This document shows positions 16,728 to 24,524 of a stretch of 64,000 bases of DNA, piece by piece. How positions within the stretch are numbered: the first letter of the stretch is position 1; every line of letters starts with the position of its first letter. The translations under genes were made by a program, and so were the position numbers. The DNA comes from an uncultured Anderseniella sp. (GTDB taxonomy: Bacteria > Pseudomonadota > Alphaproteobacteria > Rhizobiales > Aestuariivirgaceae): NCBI GenBank assembly GCA_947488295.1, contig CANKYU010000003.1, positions 62,001-126,000 on the forward strand, in the 5' to 3' direction. Below the pieces are notes generated by a model. The model saw only the letters and a program-made list of their open reading frames with translations. It had not been told where the DNA came from and made no database searches.

Positions 16728-18794
16728 TTAGCAGGTCTGGCACAGGCGCAGCGCGTCGTTGACTGCGGCGTGGATGTTGCGGCTTGAGAGTGCGTCGCCG
16801 ATGCGGTGCAGTTCGAATGTGGCGTCCGGGTTTGCCACCCTGTCCGTCTCGGTGCCGCGGCCTGCTACCCAGTTTTGCAGATTGGTCACGCCCTCATTCG
16901 AGGACTGCTGCCGTAAGTCGTGAAACAACTCGTCGGCCGGATAGGTGCCGCTGTCAAAGACAATCTGGCTGGCGGTGATTTCGCTTTCCTGGTTGGTCAG
17001 TTCGCTCCTGAACGTTGCTGTCAGGCGATTGCCCTGCCTGGATACTTTCATGAGCAGTTCTTCCCGCCGCACAGGCAAGTCTATCTGCCGCGCCCATTTT
17101 CTCCAGATTACCTGTTCGGAATAAGTCTGTTCGGCGGCAAGTGCGTCATCGATGATGCTCATGCGAACATTGCTGCCGAGCCGGTGGCACAAGTCCGCTG
17201 CACTCAGGGCTGCATGGCGGCCGGTCCCGTCCACCACCAGCACATCGCTTTCAGGTTTCACCGTGCCGTCGAGAATGTCCCAGCTGCTGGTGATCAGTTC
17301 ATGGCCGGGAATGTGTTCAAAATTCGGAACCCCGCCGGTGGCGATGATGACCAGGTCCGGTGCAAATGCAGTGACCTGATCGTCGTCGGCGTAGGTGTTG
17401 TAGCGAATATCCACACCCAGCCGGTCCAGTTCGCTCACCCGCCAGTCGACAATGCCAGCCAGATTCTTGCGCCACGACGCTTTGGCGGCCAGCAGGATCT
17501 GGCCGCCGGCTTTCGGCGCGGCTTCGAGAACCGTCACCTTGTGCCCGCGTTCGCCGCAAACCCTGGCTGCTTCGAGACCACCCGGGCCGGCGCCGACAAT
17601 CACCACGGTGCGCCGTGCATGGGCAGGCTCGATGACCTGCCTGAGCACGGCTTCATGGCCGGTGGCCGGATTGTGGACGCAGGTTGGGCGCATATGGCCC
17701 ATGCAGTGGGTGGTGCCGACACAGGGGCGAATCCGGTCTTCTTGTCCCGCAGCGATCTTGGCCACCAGATAGGGGTCGGCAATATGGGCACGGGTCATGC
17801 CGACGAGATCGATCAGTCCTTCAGAGATGGCATGACGTGCAGTCGCTACATCAGCAATCCTCGCCGCGTGAAACACCGGCAGGTCGATCTCGGCCTTGAA
17901 CGCGGCCGCCTTGCTGAGCCACGGCGCATCGGGTGATGCCATCCCCGGCATGTTGTCGATGGCCAGCGCCGCATAGGTGTCCATGCGCCCGTAGATGGCA
18001 TTGAAGAAGTCGATATGGCCGGCAGCCTGGAACACATTTGCAATTTTCAGGCTCTGTTCGAGGTCGAGACCTTCCTTGTATCCTTCGTCGACAATGAACC
18101 GGAAGCCGACCAGGAAATCATCGCCTACTGCCTTGCGAATGGCTTCAAACACTTCAAGTCCGAAGCGGCAGCGGTTCTCCAGCGACCCGCCATAGGCATC
18201 AGTGCGGAAGTTTTGTGCCGGCGACAGGAACTGTCCGATGAGATGGGCACCCGACAGGCACTCGATCCCGTCCAGCCCGCCTTCCTTGCAGCGCATGGCA
18301 GCTCGGGCAAAATCTCCGATAATGCGGGCAATGTCATGATTGTCCATCTCGCGCGGGATCGACCGGTGCAGGGTTTCGCGCACCACCGACGGTGCCAGGG
18401 TAGGCAGATAGGCGTCCTGATCGAATTCGCCGCGCCGCCCCAGATGGGTGATCTGGCACATGATCGCTGCCCCTTCGGCATGAACCCGTTCGGAGAACTG
18501 CTGCAGGTACGGCACCACGCCATCCACACCGACGTTCAACTGCGGCATGACGTCAGGTGAATCGATCGACACGTTCGACGAACCGCCAAACATGGTCAGC
18601 CCGATACCGCCTTTGGCCTTTTCGACATGATAGTCCTGATAGCGCTGTGCCGGCATGCCGTTGTCGCCCAGACCTGCGGCATGGCTGGTGCTCATGATGC
18701 GGTTGCGCAGGCGCAGGCCCTTCAACTGAAAGGGTTGCAGAAGGGGGTCATCGCTTCGCCGTCCCGGTGTCACGGCGCTTCCGGTTTCCAACAT
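16728..18794 (-). CDS. old-yellow-enzyme / TMADH-like FAD-FMN oxidoreductase
   Basis: A 688-aa two-module reductase. Residues 10-340 form the FMN TIM barrel of the NADH:flavin oxidoreductase family (LSGAHLIGQFLSPAQN, DAYGGSLENR). Residues 400-670 are a dinucleotide-binding domain (VVIVGAGPGGLEAARV). The linking cysteine motif has only three Cys (C358, C364, C372; CVGTTHCMGHMRPTC), where trimethylamine dehydrogenase and dienoyl-CoA reductase have four for a [4Fe-4S] cluster. The start at 18794 is set by AGGAG ten nt upstream and by identity with the racemase 5' region. It probably oxidises an amine or reduces an enoate made by the cluster. Confidence 0.86.
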   Translation of the reverse strand: MLETGSAVTPGRRSDDPLLQPFQLKGLRLRNRIMSTSHAAGLGDNGMPAQRYQDYHVEKAKGGIGLTMFGGSSNVSIDSPDVMPQLNVGVDGVVPYLQQFSERVHAEGAAIMCQITHLGRRGEFDQDAYLPTLAPSVVRETLHRSIPREMDNHDIARIIGDFARAAMRCKEGGLDGIECLSGAHLIGQFLSPAQNFRTDAYGGSLENRCRFGLEVFEAIRKAVGDDFLVGFRFIVDEGYKEGLDLEQSLKIANVFQAAGHIDFFNAIYGRMDTYAALAIDNMPGMASPDAPWLSKAAAFKAEIDLPVFHAARIADVATARHAISEGLIDLVGMTRAHIADPYLVAKIAAGQEDRIRPCVGTTHCMGHMRPTCVHNPATGHEAVLRQVIEPAHARRTVVIVGAGPGGLEAARVCGERGHKVTVLEAAPKAGGQILLAAKASWRKNLAGIVDWRVSELDRLGVDIRYNTYADDDQVTAFAPDLVIIATGGVPNFEHIPGHELITSSWDILDGTVKPESDVLVVDGTGRHAALSAADLCHRLGSNVRMSIIDDALAAEQTYSEQVIWRKWARQIDLPVRREELLMKVSRQGNRLTATFRSELTNQESEITASQIVFDSGTYPADELFHDLRQQSSNEGVTNLQNWVAGRGTETDRVANPDATFELHRIGDALSSRNIHAAVNDALRLCQTC

Positions 18795-18853
18795 GCGCGA
18801 AAGGTCTCCTGCTGAAACAATCATGCCGGTCCGGCGCTGATCCTTGCTGGCAC

Positions 18854-18882
18854 ACTTCACGGCATTTCGGAAAATCTTGCAA
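18854..18882 (-). promoter_or_regulatory. promoter of the oxidoreductase gene
   Basis: On the minus strand TTGCAA (18882-18877), a 17-bp spacer and TGAAGT (18859-18854) match spacing and sequence of the racemase promoter. The block CGAAATGCCGTG in the spacer is identical in both. It lies after the TrpF-like gene, so the oxidoreductase can be transcribed separately. Confidence 0.5.
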
Positions 18883-18909
18883 GCCGGTTGCGGTCTTGCC
18901 GCATACGGC

Positions 18910-19563
18910 TCAGGCGGTCATCGCAGCCGCCATGAAGGCGGTCAGTTTGACCCCGTCAAGCCTGCCGTTGGTACGAACCCCGGTGCACAGATCCAGACCG
19001 TACGGCCGGACCTCCCGGACTGCCTGCCGGACATTGTCCGCGTTCAGGCCGCCGGCCAGGAATACCGGCAGCGGGCTGGCGTCGACAAATGCACGGCTGA
19101 TCGACCAGTCATGGCGGCGGCCTGTGCCGCCAAGTTCCGGCGTGTCGGCGCCGGGTCGGCCGGAATCCAGCAGGAACGCATGCACATGGGGCGCATAGAC
19201 CGGAATCAGATCGAGCGCGCCCTGATCCTCGACATGAATGACCTGCACCCGGCGCACTCCGGGTTGCAGGACAGCCAGCTTTGCCGCTTCGGCCTGCTCG
19301 ATATGTGACACGATCTGCACGGTGGTCGGTTGCGTGCGGTCCAGATGCTGCGCTATCGCATCTGCGGTTGTCTCCGCAGTCAGCATGAAGGTTGCGACCG
19401 GCGGCGGAACCCATGCTGCGATATCCGCTATTTCCTCATCGCTGATCGGGCCGGGGCCGGACGGCATCCGGGCGACGAGCCCGACGGCATCTGCGCCTGC
19501 GTCAATCGCCATCTGCGCCTCTTCCCGAGACGTGATGCAACAGATCTTTATCCGGGTTCGCAT
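18910..19563 (-). CDS. phosphoribosylanthranilate isomerase-like (TrpF fold) protein
   Basis: A 217-aa TIM-barrel protein of the TrpF family. The general base Cys (C8 in IKICCITS) and acid Asp (D133 in FLLDSGRPG) are kept, as are GGTGRRHDW and the C-terminal GLDLCTGVRTNGRLDGVKL phosphate-binding loop. The usual KICGIT motif reads KICCIT. It sits 28 bp after a maleate-isomerase-like racemase and not in a trp operon, so it may isomerise another phosphorylated or keto compound. GGGGAGG precedes the ATG. Confidence 0.8.
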   Translation of the reverse strand: MRTRIKICCITSREEAQMAIDAGADAVGLVARMPSGPGPISDEEIADIAAWVPPPVATFMLTAETTADAIAQHLDRTQPTTVQIVSHIEQAEAAKLAVLQPGVRRVQVIHVEDQGALDLIPVYAPHVHAFLLDSGRPGADTPELGGTGRRHDWSISRAFVDASPLPVFLAGGLNADNVRQAVREVRPYGLDLCTGVRTNGRLDGVKLTAFMAAAMTA

Positions 19564-19591
19564 GGCAAAACCTTACCTCCCCGATCCGGGT

Positions 19592-20380
19592 TCAGGACAT
19601 GAGATGATCACCCGGCAGTGTGAAAATCCGGCCGAAGCCTTGAACATTGTCACGGATGCCGGCACGGCGCAGGCAGCTCCAGAACTGCGCCTGGTTGCTG
19701 GTGATCACCGGTTTGCCGGTGAGTTGCTCGATCTCTTCGGCGACCTCCAGTGAGCGGATGCCGCCACACGACAGAAAGATCGCATCCGCGTCCGGCCGGT
19801 CGATCTCCTGCGCAAAGGTTTTCCAGTAGCCAGGCGTGACGCGGCCGAACTCGATACCGGTTGTCAGGTTCAGTCCCTGAATGTCGAGAACCTCAAACCC
19901 TCTGCTGACCAGGAATTCCGCCTCCGCGGTATTGATCTCGTCCAGGTACGGAGTGCCGACGACCAGTTTCTTTGCGCCCAGCTCGCGCAGCGCATCCACA
20001 ACCCCGGTCACCAGGCACATCGGTTTCGCCCATGGCGCACCTTTACGGATTTCTGCATAAATGCGTTCCTCGCCGATGACGATGGAGCCGCTGGTGCAAC
20101 TGTAACTGATCACGTCCGGTCTGGTGTCCGGCTGCAGGCGTGACGCGGCATCTGCCATGTGATCGATATGCCGGGCCAGGGTTTCGGTTGTGGTGTAGTC
20201 TTCTGTCTTGAGCCGGGTGATGTGCACCGCCACGCCGTCCGGCGCCATGGCAAAGAAATCAGATTCCGCAGCCAGGTCCGTCGACATCAGAATGAACCCC
20301 AGCCTGGCGCGATGATGCTTGCCCTGATCCAGTTCAGGCGTGCGGTTAACGGAGGTCACCGTGCTGCCGGTTTCGAACAT
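19592..20380 (-). CDS. Asp/Glu racemase / maleate cis-trans isomerase family protein
   Basis: A 262-aa enzyme with the two catalytic cysteines of this superfamily: C95 in SYSCTSGS and C205 in LSCGGIRS. Maleate isomerase and arylmalonate decarboxylase share the fold and act through a Cys-bound enolate. The ATG at 20380 has AGGAG 10 nt upstream; TTG at 20386 is possible. First gene of an operon with the TrpF-like gene. Its promoter, ribosome site and first ten codons resemble those of the oxidoreductase gene downstream. Confidence 0.82.
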   Translation of the reverse strand: MFETGSTVTSVNRTPELDQGKHHRARLGFILMSTDLAAESDFFAMAPDGVAVHITRLKTEDYTTTETLARHIDHMADAASRLQPDTRPDVISYSCTSGSIVIGEERIYAEIRKGAPWAKPMCLVTGVVDALRELGAKKLVVGTPYLDEINTAEAEFLVSRGFEVLDIQGLNLTTGIEFGRVTPGYWKTFAQEIDRPDADAIFLSCGGIRSLEVAEEIEQLTGKPVITSNQAQFWSCLRRAGIRDNVQGFGRIFTLPGDHLMS

Positions 20381-20415
20381 GCCCAATCGTCTCCTGCCAG
20401 GTCATCTGTCCGCAA

Positions 20416-20444
20416 ACTACACGGCATTTCGATTGCCGGTTCAA
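20416..20444 (-). promoter_or_regulatory. promoter of the racemase gene
   Basis: On the minus strand TTGAAC (20444-20439), 17 bp, TGTAGT (20421-20416). The spacer end GAAATGCCG and the bases after it match the promoter in front of the oxidoreductase gene. Confidence 0.5.
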
Positions 20445-20509
20445 GTCGAAAACCGGCTTCTGTGCCCATGCAGGCATCGCCATGGATGTTCGCATGCGGG
20501 CGCACCTGT

Positions 20510-21421
20510 TCAGGACACCGGCTGACCTTCGCGCCACACGTCCTGGGGAAGCTCAAGCAGCTTGTTCAGCATCCACTGGCCGGCCACGCCAAGGGCACGT
20601 TGCTCGGTCCACACGGCATCCACGCCCTGCAGGATATCGCTTTGCTGAAAGGCATAGTTCAACTGCGCAAGGTCGCCGGTTCTGAGCCGGTCTGCAATGA
20701 TCGAATAGGGCAGTTCGGCCCAGCCAAACCCTTGCGCAACAAGGTCCAGGACCAGCATGGGGTTTTCCGCGTACCACACAGACGGGCTTTTGCGACGGTC
20801 AGAGCGACCGGTTTGCGCGCCCGGGCGGCTTTGCGGAACCAGTTCGCGGTATTTCCTCATATCCGCATGCCTGACCTGGGCCAGGTCTGCCAGCGGATGG
20901 TCATGTGCCGTCACGGGCACTGTTCTGGAATAGCCGACACCGCGAAACTGGAAACCGGTGGGGTAGCCTTCCTGCTCGATCATCAGGCCAAGTTCAGCAC
21001 GGCCCCGTTTCAGCAGCGCAGCCACGTCGGTTGGGTCAGGGGTCACGATTTCAAGCGATACATGGGCGAAAGTCGAGCTGAAATCCCGTAGCAGATCAAG
21101 CAGCGGTGTTATGCTGATGCCCTGTTCAATGGCCACGCACAGATGACCCTCGACACCTTGCGACATCGACATGGCCCTGGCCAGGAACTCCTGGTTGCCC
21201 AGCAGAATGCCCCGGGCGTTCGGCAGCAGTGCCGCACCTGCTTCAGTCAGCACCGGGTTGCGGCTGCTGCGGTCAAACAGCTGCACGTCTGCATCGATCT
21301 CCAGGTTTGCAATTGCGGTGGACACCGCCGACTGGGCCTTGCCCATCTGCCGTGCGGCGGCTGAAAACGATCCGAGGTCGGCGGCCAGGACGAAAGCCCG
21401 GAAATGTTCGATGTTCGCCAT
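20510..21421 (-). CDS. LysR-family transcriptional regulator
   Basis: A 303-aa LysR regulator (HTH: ADLGSFSAAARQMGKAQSAV, STAIANLEIDADVQLFDRSS). It is divergent from a PACE efflux gene, the arrangement of the AceR/AceI pair, and is also upstream, same strand, of the racemase cluster, so either set could be its target. A palindrome (TATCTG-N5-CAGATA) sits 10 bp upstream of its start. Confidence 0.87.
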   Translation of the reverse strand: MANIEHFRAFVLAADLGSFSAAARQMGKAQSAVSTAIANLEIDADVQLFDRSSRNPVLTEAGAALLPNARGILLGNQEFLARAMSMSQGVEGHLCVAIEQGISITPLLDLLRDFSSTFAHVSLEIVTPDPTDVAALLKRGRAELGLMIEQEGYPTGFQFRGVGYSRTVPVTAHDHPLADLAQVRHADMRKYRELVPQSRPGAQTGRSDRRKSPSVWYAENPMLVLDLVAQGFGWAELPYSIIADRLRTGDLAQLNYAFQQSDILQGVDAVWTEQRALGVAGQWMLNKLLELPQDVWREGQPVS

Positions 21422-21430
21422 GAATCAACC

Positions 21431-21447
21431 TATCTGTAATTCAGATA
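21431..21447. promoter_or_regulatory. LysR operator candidate, LysR/PACE gap
   Basis: TATCTG-TAATT-CAGATA is a perfect inverted repeat between the LysR and PACE genes. It is the best candidate site for control of the efflux gene and autoregulation. Confidence 0.5.
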
Positions 21448-21509
21448 TAAACTAACTGGAATATAGCTGCAATCGCGATATAAAGGAAAAAATTCCCGGA
21501 GTATATGCA

Positions 21510-21968
21510 ATGTCGCAATCACCAGCCATGCGGACTGGCGCAGACCGTCTGCGCTACACAGTCGTGTTCGAAATGACATTGCTGGTGCTGCTGGTCCCGG
21601 CAGGCGCGGCGTTTTTCGACAAGGGATGGGCAGATATCGGTGTTCTGGGCCTGATCCTGTCGACTAAGGCCATGCTGGTGAACCTGATCTATAACTGGGT
21701 GTTTGACCATGTCGACGCCAGGGCCAACCGGGTATCGTCGGATCGCTCGACCATCGGCCGCATTCTGCATGCGGTCGGGTTTGAACTCTCATTGCTGATT
21801 ACGTCGTTGCCCATCTATGTCTGGTGGCTGAACCTGTCCGTGCTGGAAGCCCTGATGACCGACCTGGTCGTGACTTCTTTCGTTGTCGTCTATACCTACC
21901 TGTTTACTCTCGGTTATGATCGGCTGTTTCCGGTTGTGCCGGTGCGAGTGCCTGTGAAGGCTGAGTGA
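21510..21968 (+). CDS. PACE-family efflux protein (AceI-like)
   Basis: A 152-aa proton-driven efflux protein of the inner membrane with four helices in two similar halves. PACE motifs are visible: RLRYTVVFE (with the essential membrane Glu, E21), LVNLIYNWVFDHVD, RILHAVGFE and TLGYDRLFP. Members export chlorhexidine, other biocides and short diamines. It is divergent from a LysR gene, as aceI is from aceR. Confidence 0.9.
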   Translation: MSQSPAMRTGADRLRYTVVFEMTLLVLLVPAGAAFFDKGWADIGVLGLILSTKAMLVNLIYNWVFDHVDARANRVSSDRSTIGRILHAVGFELSLLITSLPIYVWWLNLSVLEALMTDLVVTSFVVVYTYLFTLGYDRLFPVVPVRVPVKAE

Positions 21969-22017
21969 CGGACCGCTCCCGGCACTTTTTGACAGTGAGT
22001 AAACAGGAGTGATGACC

Positions 22018-22371
22018 ATGACTTTCGTAGACGGATTTGTGGCAGCGGTGCCGACTGCCAACAAGCAGAAGTTCATCGAGCACGCGCGCTATTCAGCTGA
22101 GATATTCAAGGACCATGGCGCGCTGAAAGTGGTCGAGAACTGGGGCGACGACGTGCCGGACGGCAAGCTGACCTCGTTCCCCATGGCAGTCAAGAAGGAA
22201 GCGGACGAAACGGTGGTGTTCTCGTGGGTCATATGGCCGTCGAAGGAAGCCCATGAAAAAGGCTGGGAGAAGATCATGGCAGACGAGCGCATGAGCCCTG
22301 AAAACGCAGAGATGCCGTTTGACGGCAAGCGCATACTGTTTGGCCGGTTTGAGACAATATTCGAGGCGTAG
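22018..22371 (+). CDS. DUF1428-family protein
   Basis: A 117-aa protein of the DUF1428 (YbaA-like) family, a dimeric alpha-beta barrel fold of unknown function (YVDGFVAAVP-type start, YSAEIFKDHGALKVVENWGDD, FSWVIWPSKEAHEKGW, MPFDGKRILFGRFE). The ATG at 22018 lies 8 nt after AGGAG; GTG and ATG codons at 22009 and 22012 are too close. It follows the PACE gene by 49 bp. Confidence 0.83.
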   Translation: MTFVDGFVAAVPTANKQKFIEHARYSAEIFKDHGALKVVENWGDDVPDGKLTSFPMAVKKEADETVVFSWVIWPSKEAHEKGWEKIMADERMSPENAEMPFDGKRILFGRFETIFEA

Positions 22372-22452
22372 GTTTCAAACTCCGGCCGTAACGCCTCTCC
22401 GCAAGGCGGCGCTGTTGGCCGATCTGTCGCGCCGGGCCTGGTGTCCGGAGCT

Positions 22453-22800
22453 TCAGTGACCGTTGCCGGGATCAAACAGCTTTGAATCCGTGTACAGCAT
22501 CATGGAGGCCAGTTTGTCGCCGCGAAATTCGATCACGTCGCACATTGGAATCCTCGTCCCGATATCCAGGACATACAGATGTACAAGGCTGTCGCCTTCG
22601 GCGATCATTCTGGAGTCCGTTACCTTGCCGTCAAACGCCAGCAGCGACTGCACGAATGTATCCGGGTTGTCATGTGCGCCGATCGGACCGTCAAAGGTGA
22701 AATCATCCGTCAGGGTTGAGCGGATCTGCTTCGCGTCCCTGATCGTTGCGCCCTTGTAAAAGGCATCAAGGGTTTTCTGCCGTTGTGCAGTCAGTGCCAT
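22453..22800 (-). CDS. SnoaL-like / NTF2-fold protein
   Basis: A 115-aa NTF2-fold protein (LDAFYKGATIRDAKQIRSTL, DDFTFDGPIGAHDNPDTFV, CDVIEFRGDKLASMMLYTDS). Relatives are ketosteroid-isomerase-like enzymes or binders. It is the last gene of the ArsR-led operon. A GTG at 22806 has a better-spaced GGAG than the ATG at 22800, so two extra residues are possible. Confidence 0.8.
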   Translation of the reverse strand: MALTAQRQKTLDAFYKGATIRDAKQIRSTLTDDFTFDGPIGAHDNPDTFVQSLLAFDGKVTDSRMIAEGDSLVHLYVLDIGTRIPMCDVIEFRGDKLASMMLYTDSKLFDPGNGH

Positions 22801-22825
22801 CGTCACGTGATTGTCTCCTTGCGTT

Positions 22826-23230
22826 TCAGATGTGTTGAAAAACAAAATGATTGAGCAGCCAGATACCTGCGATGAGGCAGATGACGTGCTGCGATATGAT
22901 TGAAAAAAGCCCGACATAGGGATTGCCGACATACATCCGTGCCGCGTGCAGCATACGGCCTGCAAGGAAGATGGCGGCACACCACCACAGCAGGCCATGC
23001 GATGCGCCTGCGTATTCCATCAGGCCCAGTGCAATCAGTACCATTGGTGCGATTTCGACGAGGTTGGCGTGTGCCCTGATACGAGCACGTAAACGGGCGT
23101 CCTGCGCATCACCGAACTGGATGCCGCCAAGCCGCGCACGGCGTTCGGTGACCATCGCGCTCAAGATCACCAGCAGAATGACCAGCCCGCCCGTGAGGCT
23201 TGATGTAACCGGTAAAGTGATCTCAGGCAT
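22826..23230 (-). CDS. MAPEG-family membrane protein
   Basis: A 134-aa membrane protein with four helices of the MAPEG (YecN-like) type: the loop RARIRAHANLVEIAPMVLIA between helices one and two and GRMLHAARMYVGNP are characteristic. Eukaryotic relatives conjugate glutathione or make eicosanoids; bacterial roles are mostly unknown. Its start overlaps the end of the SRPBCC gene by 8 bp in the ArsR operon. Confidence 0.85.
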   Translation of the reverse strand: MPEITLPVTSSLTGGLVILLVILSAMVTERRARLGGIQFGDAQDARLRARIRAHANLVEIAPMVLIALGLMEYAGASHGLLWWCAAIFLAGRMLHAARMYVGNPYVGLFSIISQHVICLIAGIWLLNHFVFQHI

Positions 23231-23714
23231 GTAAGGCTCGCTGGTCCGGGGTGGTCGAAACGCCTTTATCGAATGCGTCACCAAGCCGGCCCAGCGTGCC
23301 TTGCCAGCCCAGGGCATGGCGGTCACAGGCTTCGTGCGAGGGCAGCCGGTCGTGGGTAATCACGATTTCGGTCTGATCGCCATGCTCGATGAACTGGACG
23401 CAAACCCGGGTTTCAATACCGGCATGAATGTCCGGCGCTTCCCACATCCACGAGAATGCAATCTGTTCGGGCCGGTCGATAACGAGATATTGCCCGCCGG
23501 CGACGGGTCTGGTTCCGTCCGGCATGGTGAAGCGCAGCCGGAATGTGCCGCCCGGCGCAAAGTCAAAGTCGATCACGTCAAGGGATATGCCGGCATCCGG
23601 TGTGAACCATTGTTCAAGCACATCCGCAGTGGCAAAGGCATCGAAGACGCGGGGCCTGCCGGCCCTGACCATCCGGCGGACGGTGGTTGAGTGTGTCGAG
23701 GCGGGGGTTTTCAA
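23223..23714 (-). CDS. SRPBCC / AHSA1-domain protein
   Basis: A 163-aa START-like hydrophobic-cavity protein (VRRMVRAGRPRVFDAFATAD, WFTPDAGISLDV, AFSWMWEAPDIHAG, ALGWQGTLGRLGDAF). It starts with a rare TTG that overlaps the ArsR stop codon (TTGA), with GGAGAG 6 nt upstream, so its synthesis is coupled to ArsR. ArsR-AHSA1 pairs are common in Proteobacteria and are thought to sense and bind hydrophobic compounds. Confidence 0.87.
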   Translation of the reverse strand: MKTPASTHSTTVRRMVRAGRPRVFDAFATADVLEQWFTPDAGISLDVIDFDFAPGGTFRLRFTMPDGTRPVAGGQYLVIDRPEQIAFSWMWEAPDIHAGIETRVCVQFIEHGDQTEIVITHDRLPSHEACDRHALGWQGTLGRLGDAFDKGVSTTPDQRALHA

Positions 23715-24061
23715 GGCTGGCTCTCCGGTTCTTCCATGGATTTCAGGTATCCGTCCAGGCGCTTCAACGAGCCCTCCCAGAACGCCTTGTGCCGCTCGAT
23801 CCAGTCCTCAGCTTCATTCATCGGTTCAGGCTGCAGCCGGAACCGATGGGTGCGTCCGTCAATTTCCCGGCTGACCAATCCGGCTTTTTCCAGCACCTTG
23901 AGGTGCTTGGATATGGTGGGCTGCGCCACCTCGAAAGGCGCGTGCAGTTCGGTTGCCGAGCAGGCTCCGTTCTTCGCCAGTATGGCAATGATCTGACGCC
24001 GGGTACCATCGCCAAGGGCATGAAACGTGCGGTCCAAAGGGACTTGATATTGAATAGCCAT
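23711..24061 (-). CDS. ArsR-family repressor
   Basis: A 116-aa winged-helix repressor (FHALGDGTRRQIIAILAKNG, FEVAQPTISKHLKVLEKAGL). No metal-binding CVC motif is present, so it is the ligand-type rather than metal-type ArsR found with AHSA1 genes. The start at 24061 has no ribosome site and coincides with the predicted transcription start, pointing to a leaderless mRNA. A 16-bp palindrome covers its start codon. It leads the operon ArsR-SRPBCC-MAPEG-SnoaL. Confidence 0.88.
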   Translation of the reverse strand: MAIQYQVPLDRTFHALGDGTRRQIIAILAKNGACSATELHAPFEVAQPTISKHLKVLEKAGLVSREIDGRTHRFRLQPEPMNEAEDWIERHKAFWEGSLKRLDGYLKSMEEPESQP

Positions 24062-24096
24062 ATGGCTATATATTGATTGCCGAGAGCACATGTCAA
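24044..24096. promoter_or_regulatory. divergent promoters and shared palindrome, ArsR/GFA
   Basis: Minus strand: TTGACA (24096-24091), 18 bp, TATATA (24072-24067), driving arsR with transcription starting near its ATG (24061). Plus strand: TTGATA (24044-24049), 17 bp, TATATA (24067-24072), driving the GFA gene. Both share the same -10. The perfect palindrome ATAGCCATATGGCTAT (24054-24069) covers the plus spacer and the arsR start. Confidence 0.65.
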
Positions 24097-24123
24097 GTCT
24101 CTCATTCCAGGAGGACAATCAAA

Positions 24124-24522
24124 GTGGCTGCTAGACTGACCGGCGGTTGCACCTGTGGTGCAGTTCGATACGAAACCGGGGCTGATGTTGAATTTTCATT
24201 CACCTGCCATTGCCGAAAATGCCAGCGTGCCACCGGCACCGGGCACGCATCGGCCTTCGCCTTGCCGGTGAATGAGGTGAAAATCACCGGTGAGATCAGG
24301 GAATACAAGGGATCAAGCGATGCCGGCGCCGACACCTATAGCGGGTTCTGTCCGACCTGTGGATCGCCGCTGATCAGCCGCACCGACCGGTTTCCGGAGC
24401 GATTGTATTTTCATGCGGCCACGCTGGACGATCCATCGGTCTTTCAGCCACAGTTTGTGGTCTTTGCTGAAGCGGCACAGCCATGGGACCCGCCGGCACC
24501 CGAGAGCAGGGAGGAAGCCTGA
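24124..24522 (+). CDS. GFA-family (Mss4-like) zinc protein
   Basis: A 132-aa protein of the glutathione-dependent formaldehyde-activating (GFA) family. Zinc ligands are visible: GGCTCG (C9, C11), CHCRKC (C28, C30, C33) and FCPTCGS. The GTG start at 24124 lies 9 nt after AGGAGG. The role is probably binding of glutathione adducts; many members have no proven activity. It is divergent from arsR and 2 bp ahead of the DHFR-like gene. Confidence 0.88.
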   Translation: MAARLTGGCTCGAVRYETGADVEFSFTCHCRKCQRATGTGHASAFALPVNEVKITGEIREYKGSSDAGADTYSGFCPTCGSPLISRTDRFPERLYFHAATLDDPSVFQPQFVVFAEAAQPWDPPAPESREEA

Positions 24523-24524
24523 CA

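Noticed and set aside
16920..17936. 338-codon plus-strand frame
   Set aside because: Antisense to the flavin oxidoreductase, which has clear motifs. No homology features.
20159..21091. 310-codon plus-strand frame
   Set aside because: Antisense to the racemase and LysR genes; His/Arg/Gln-rich composition of a shadow frame.
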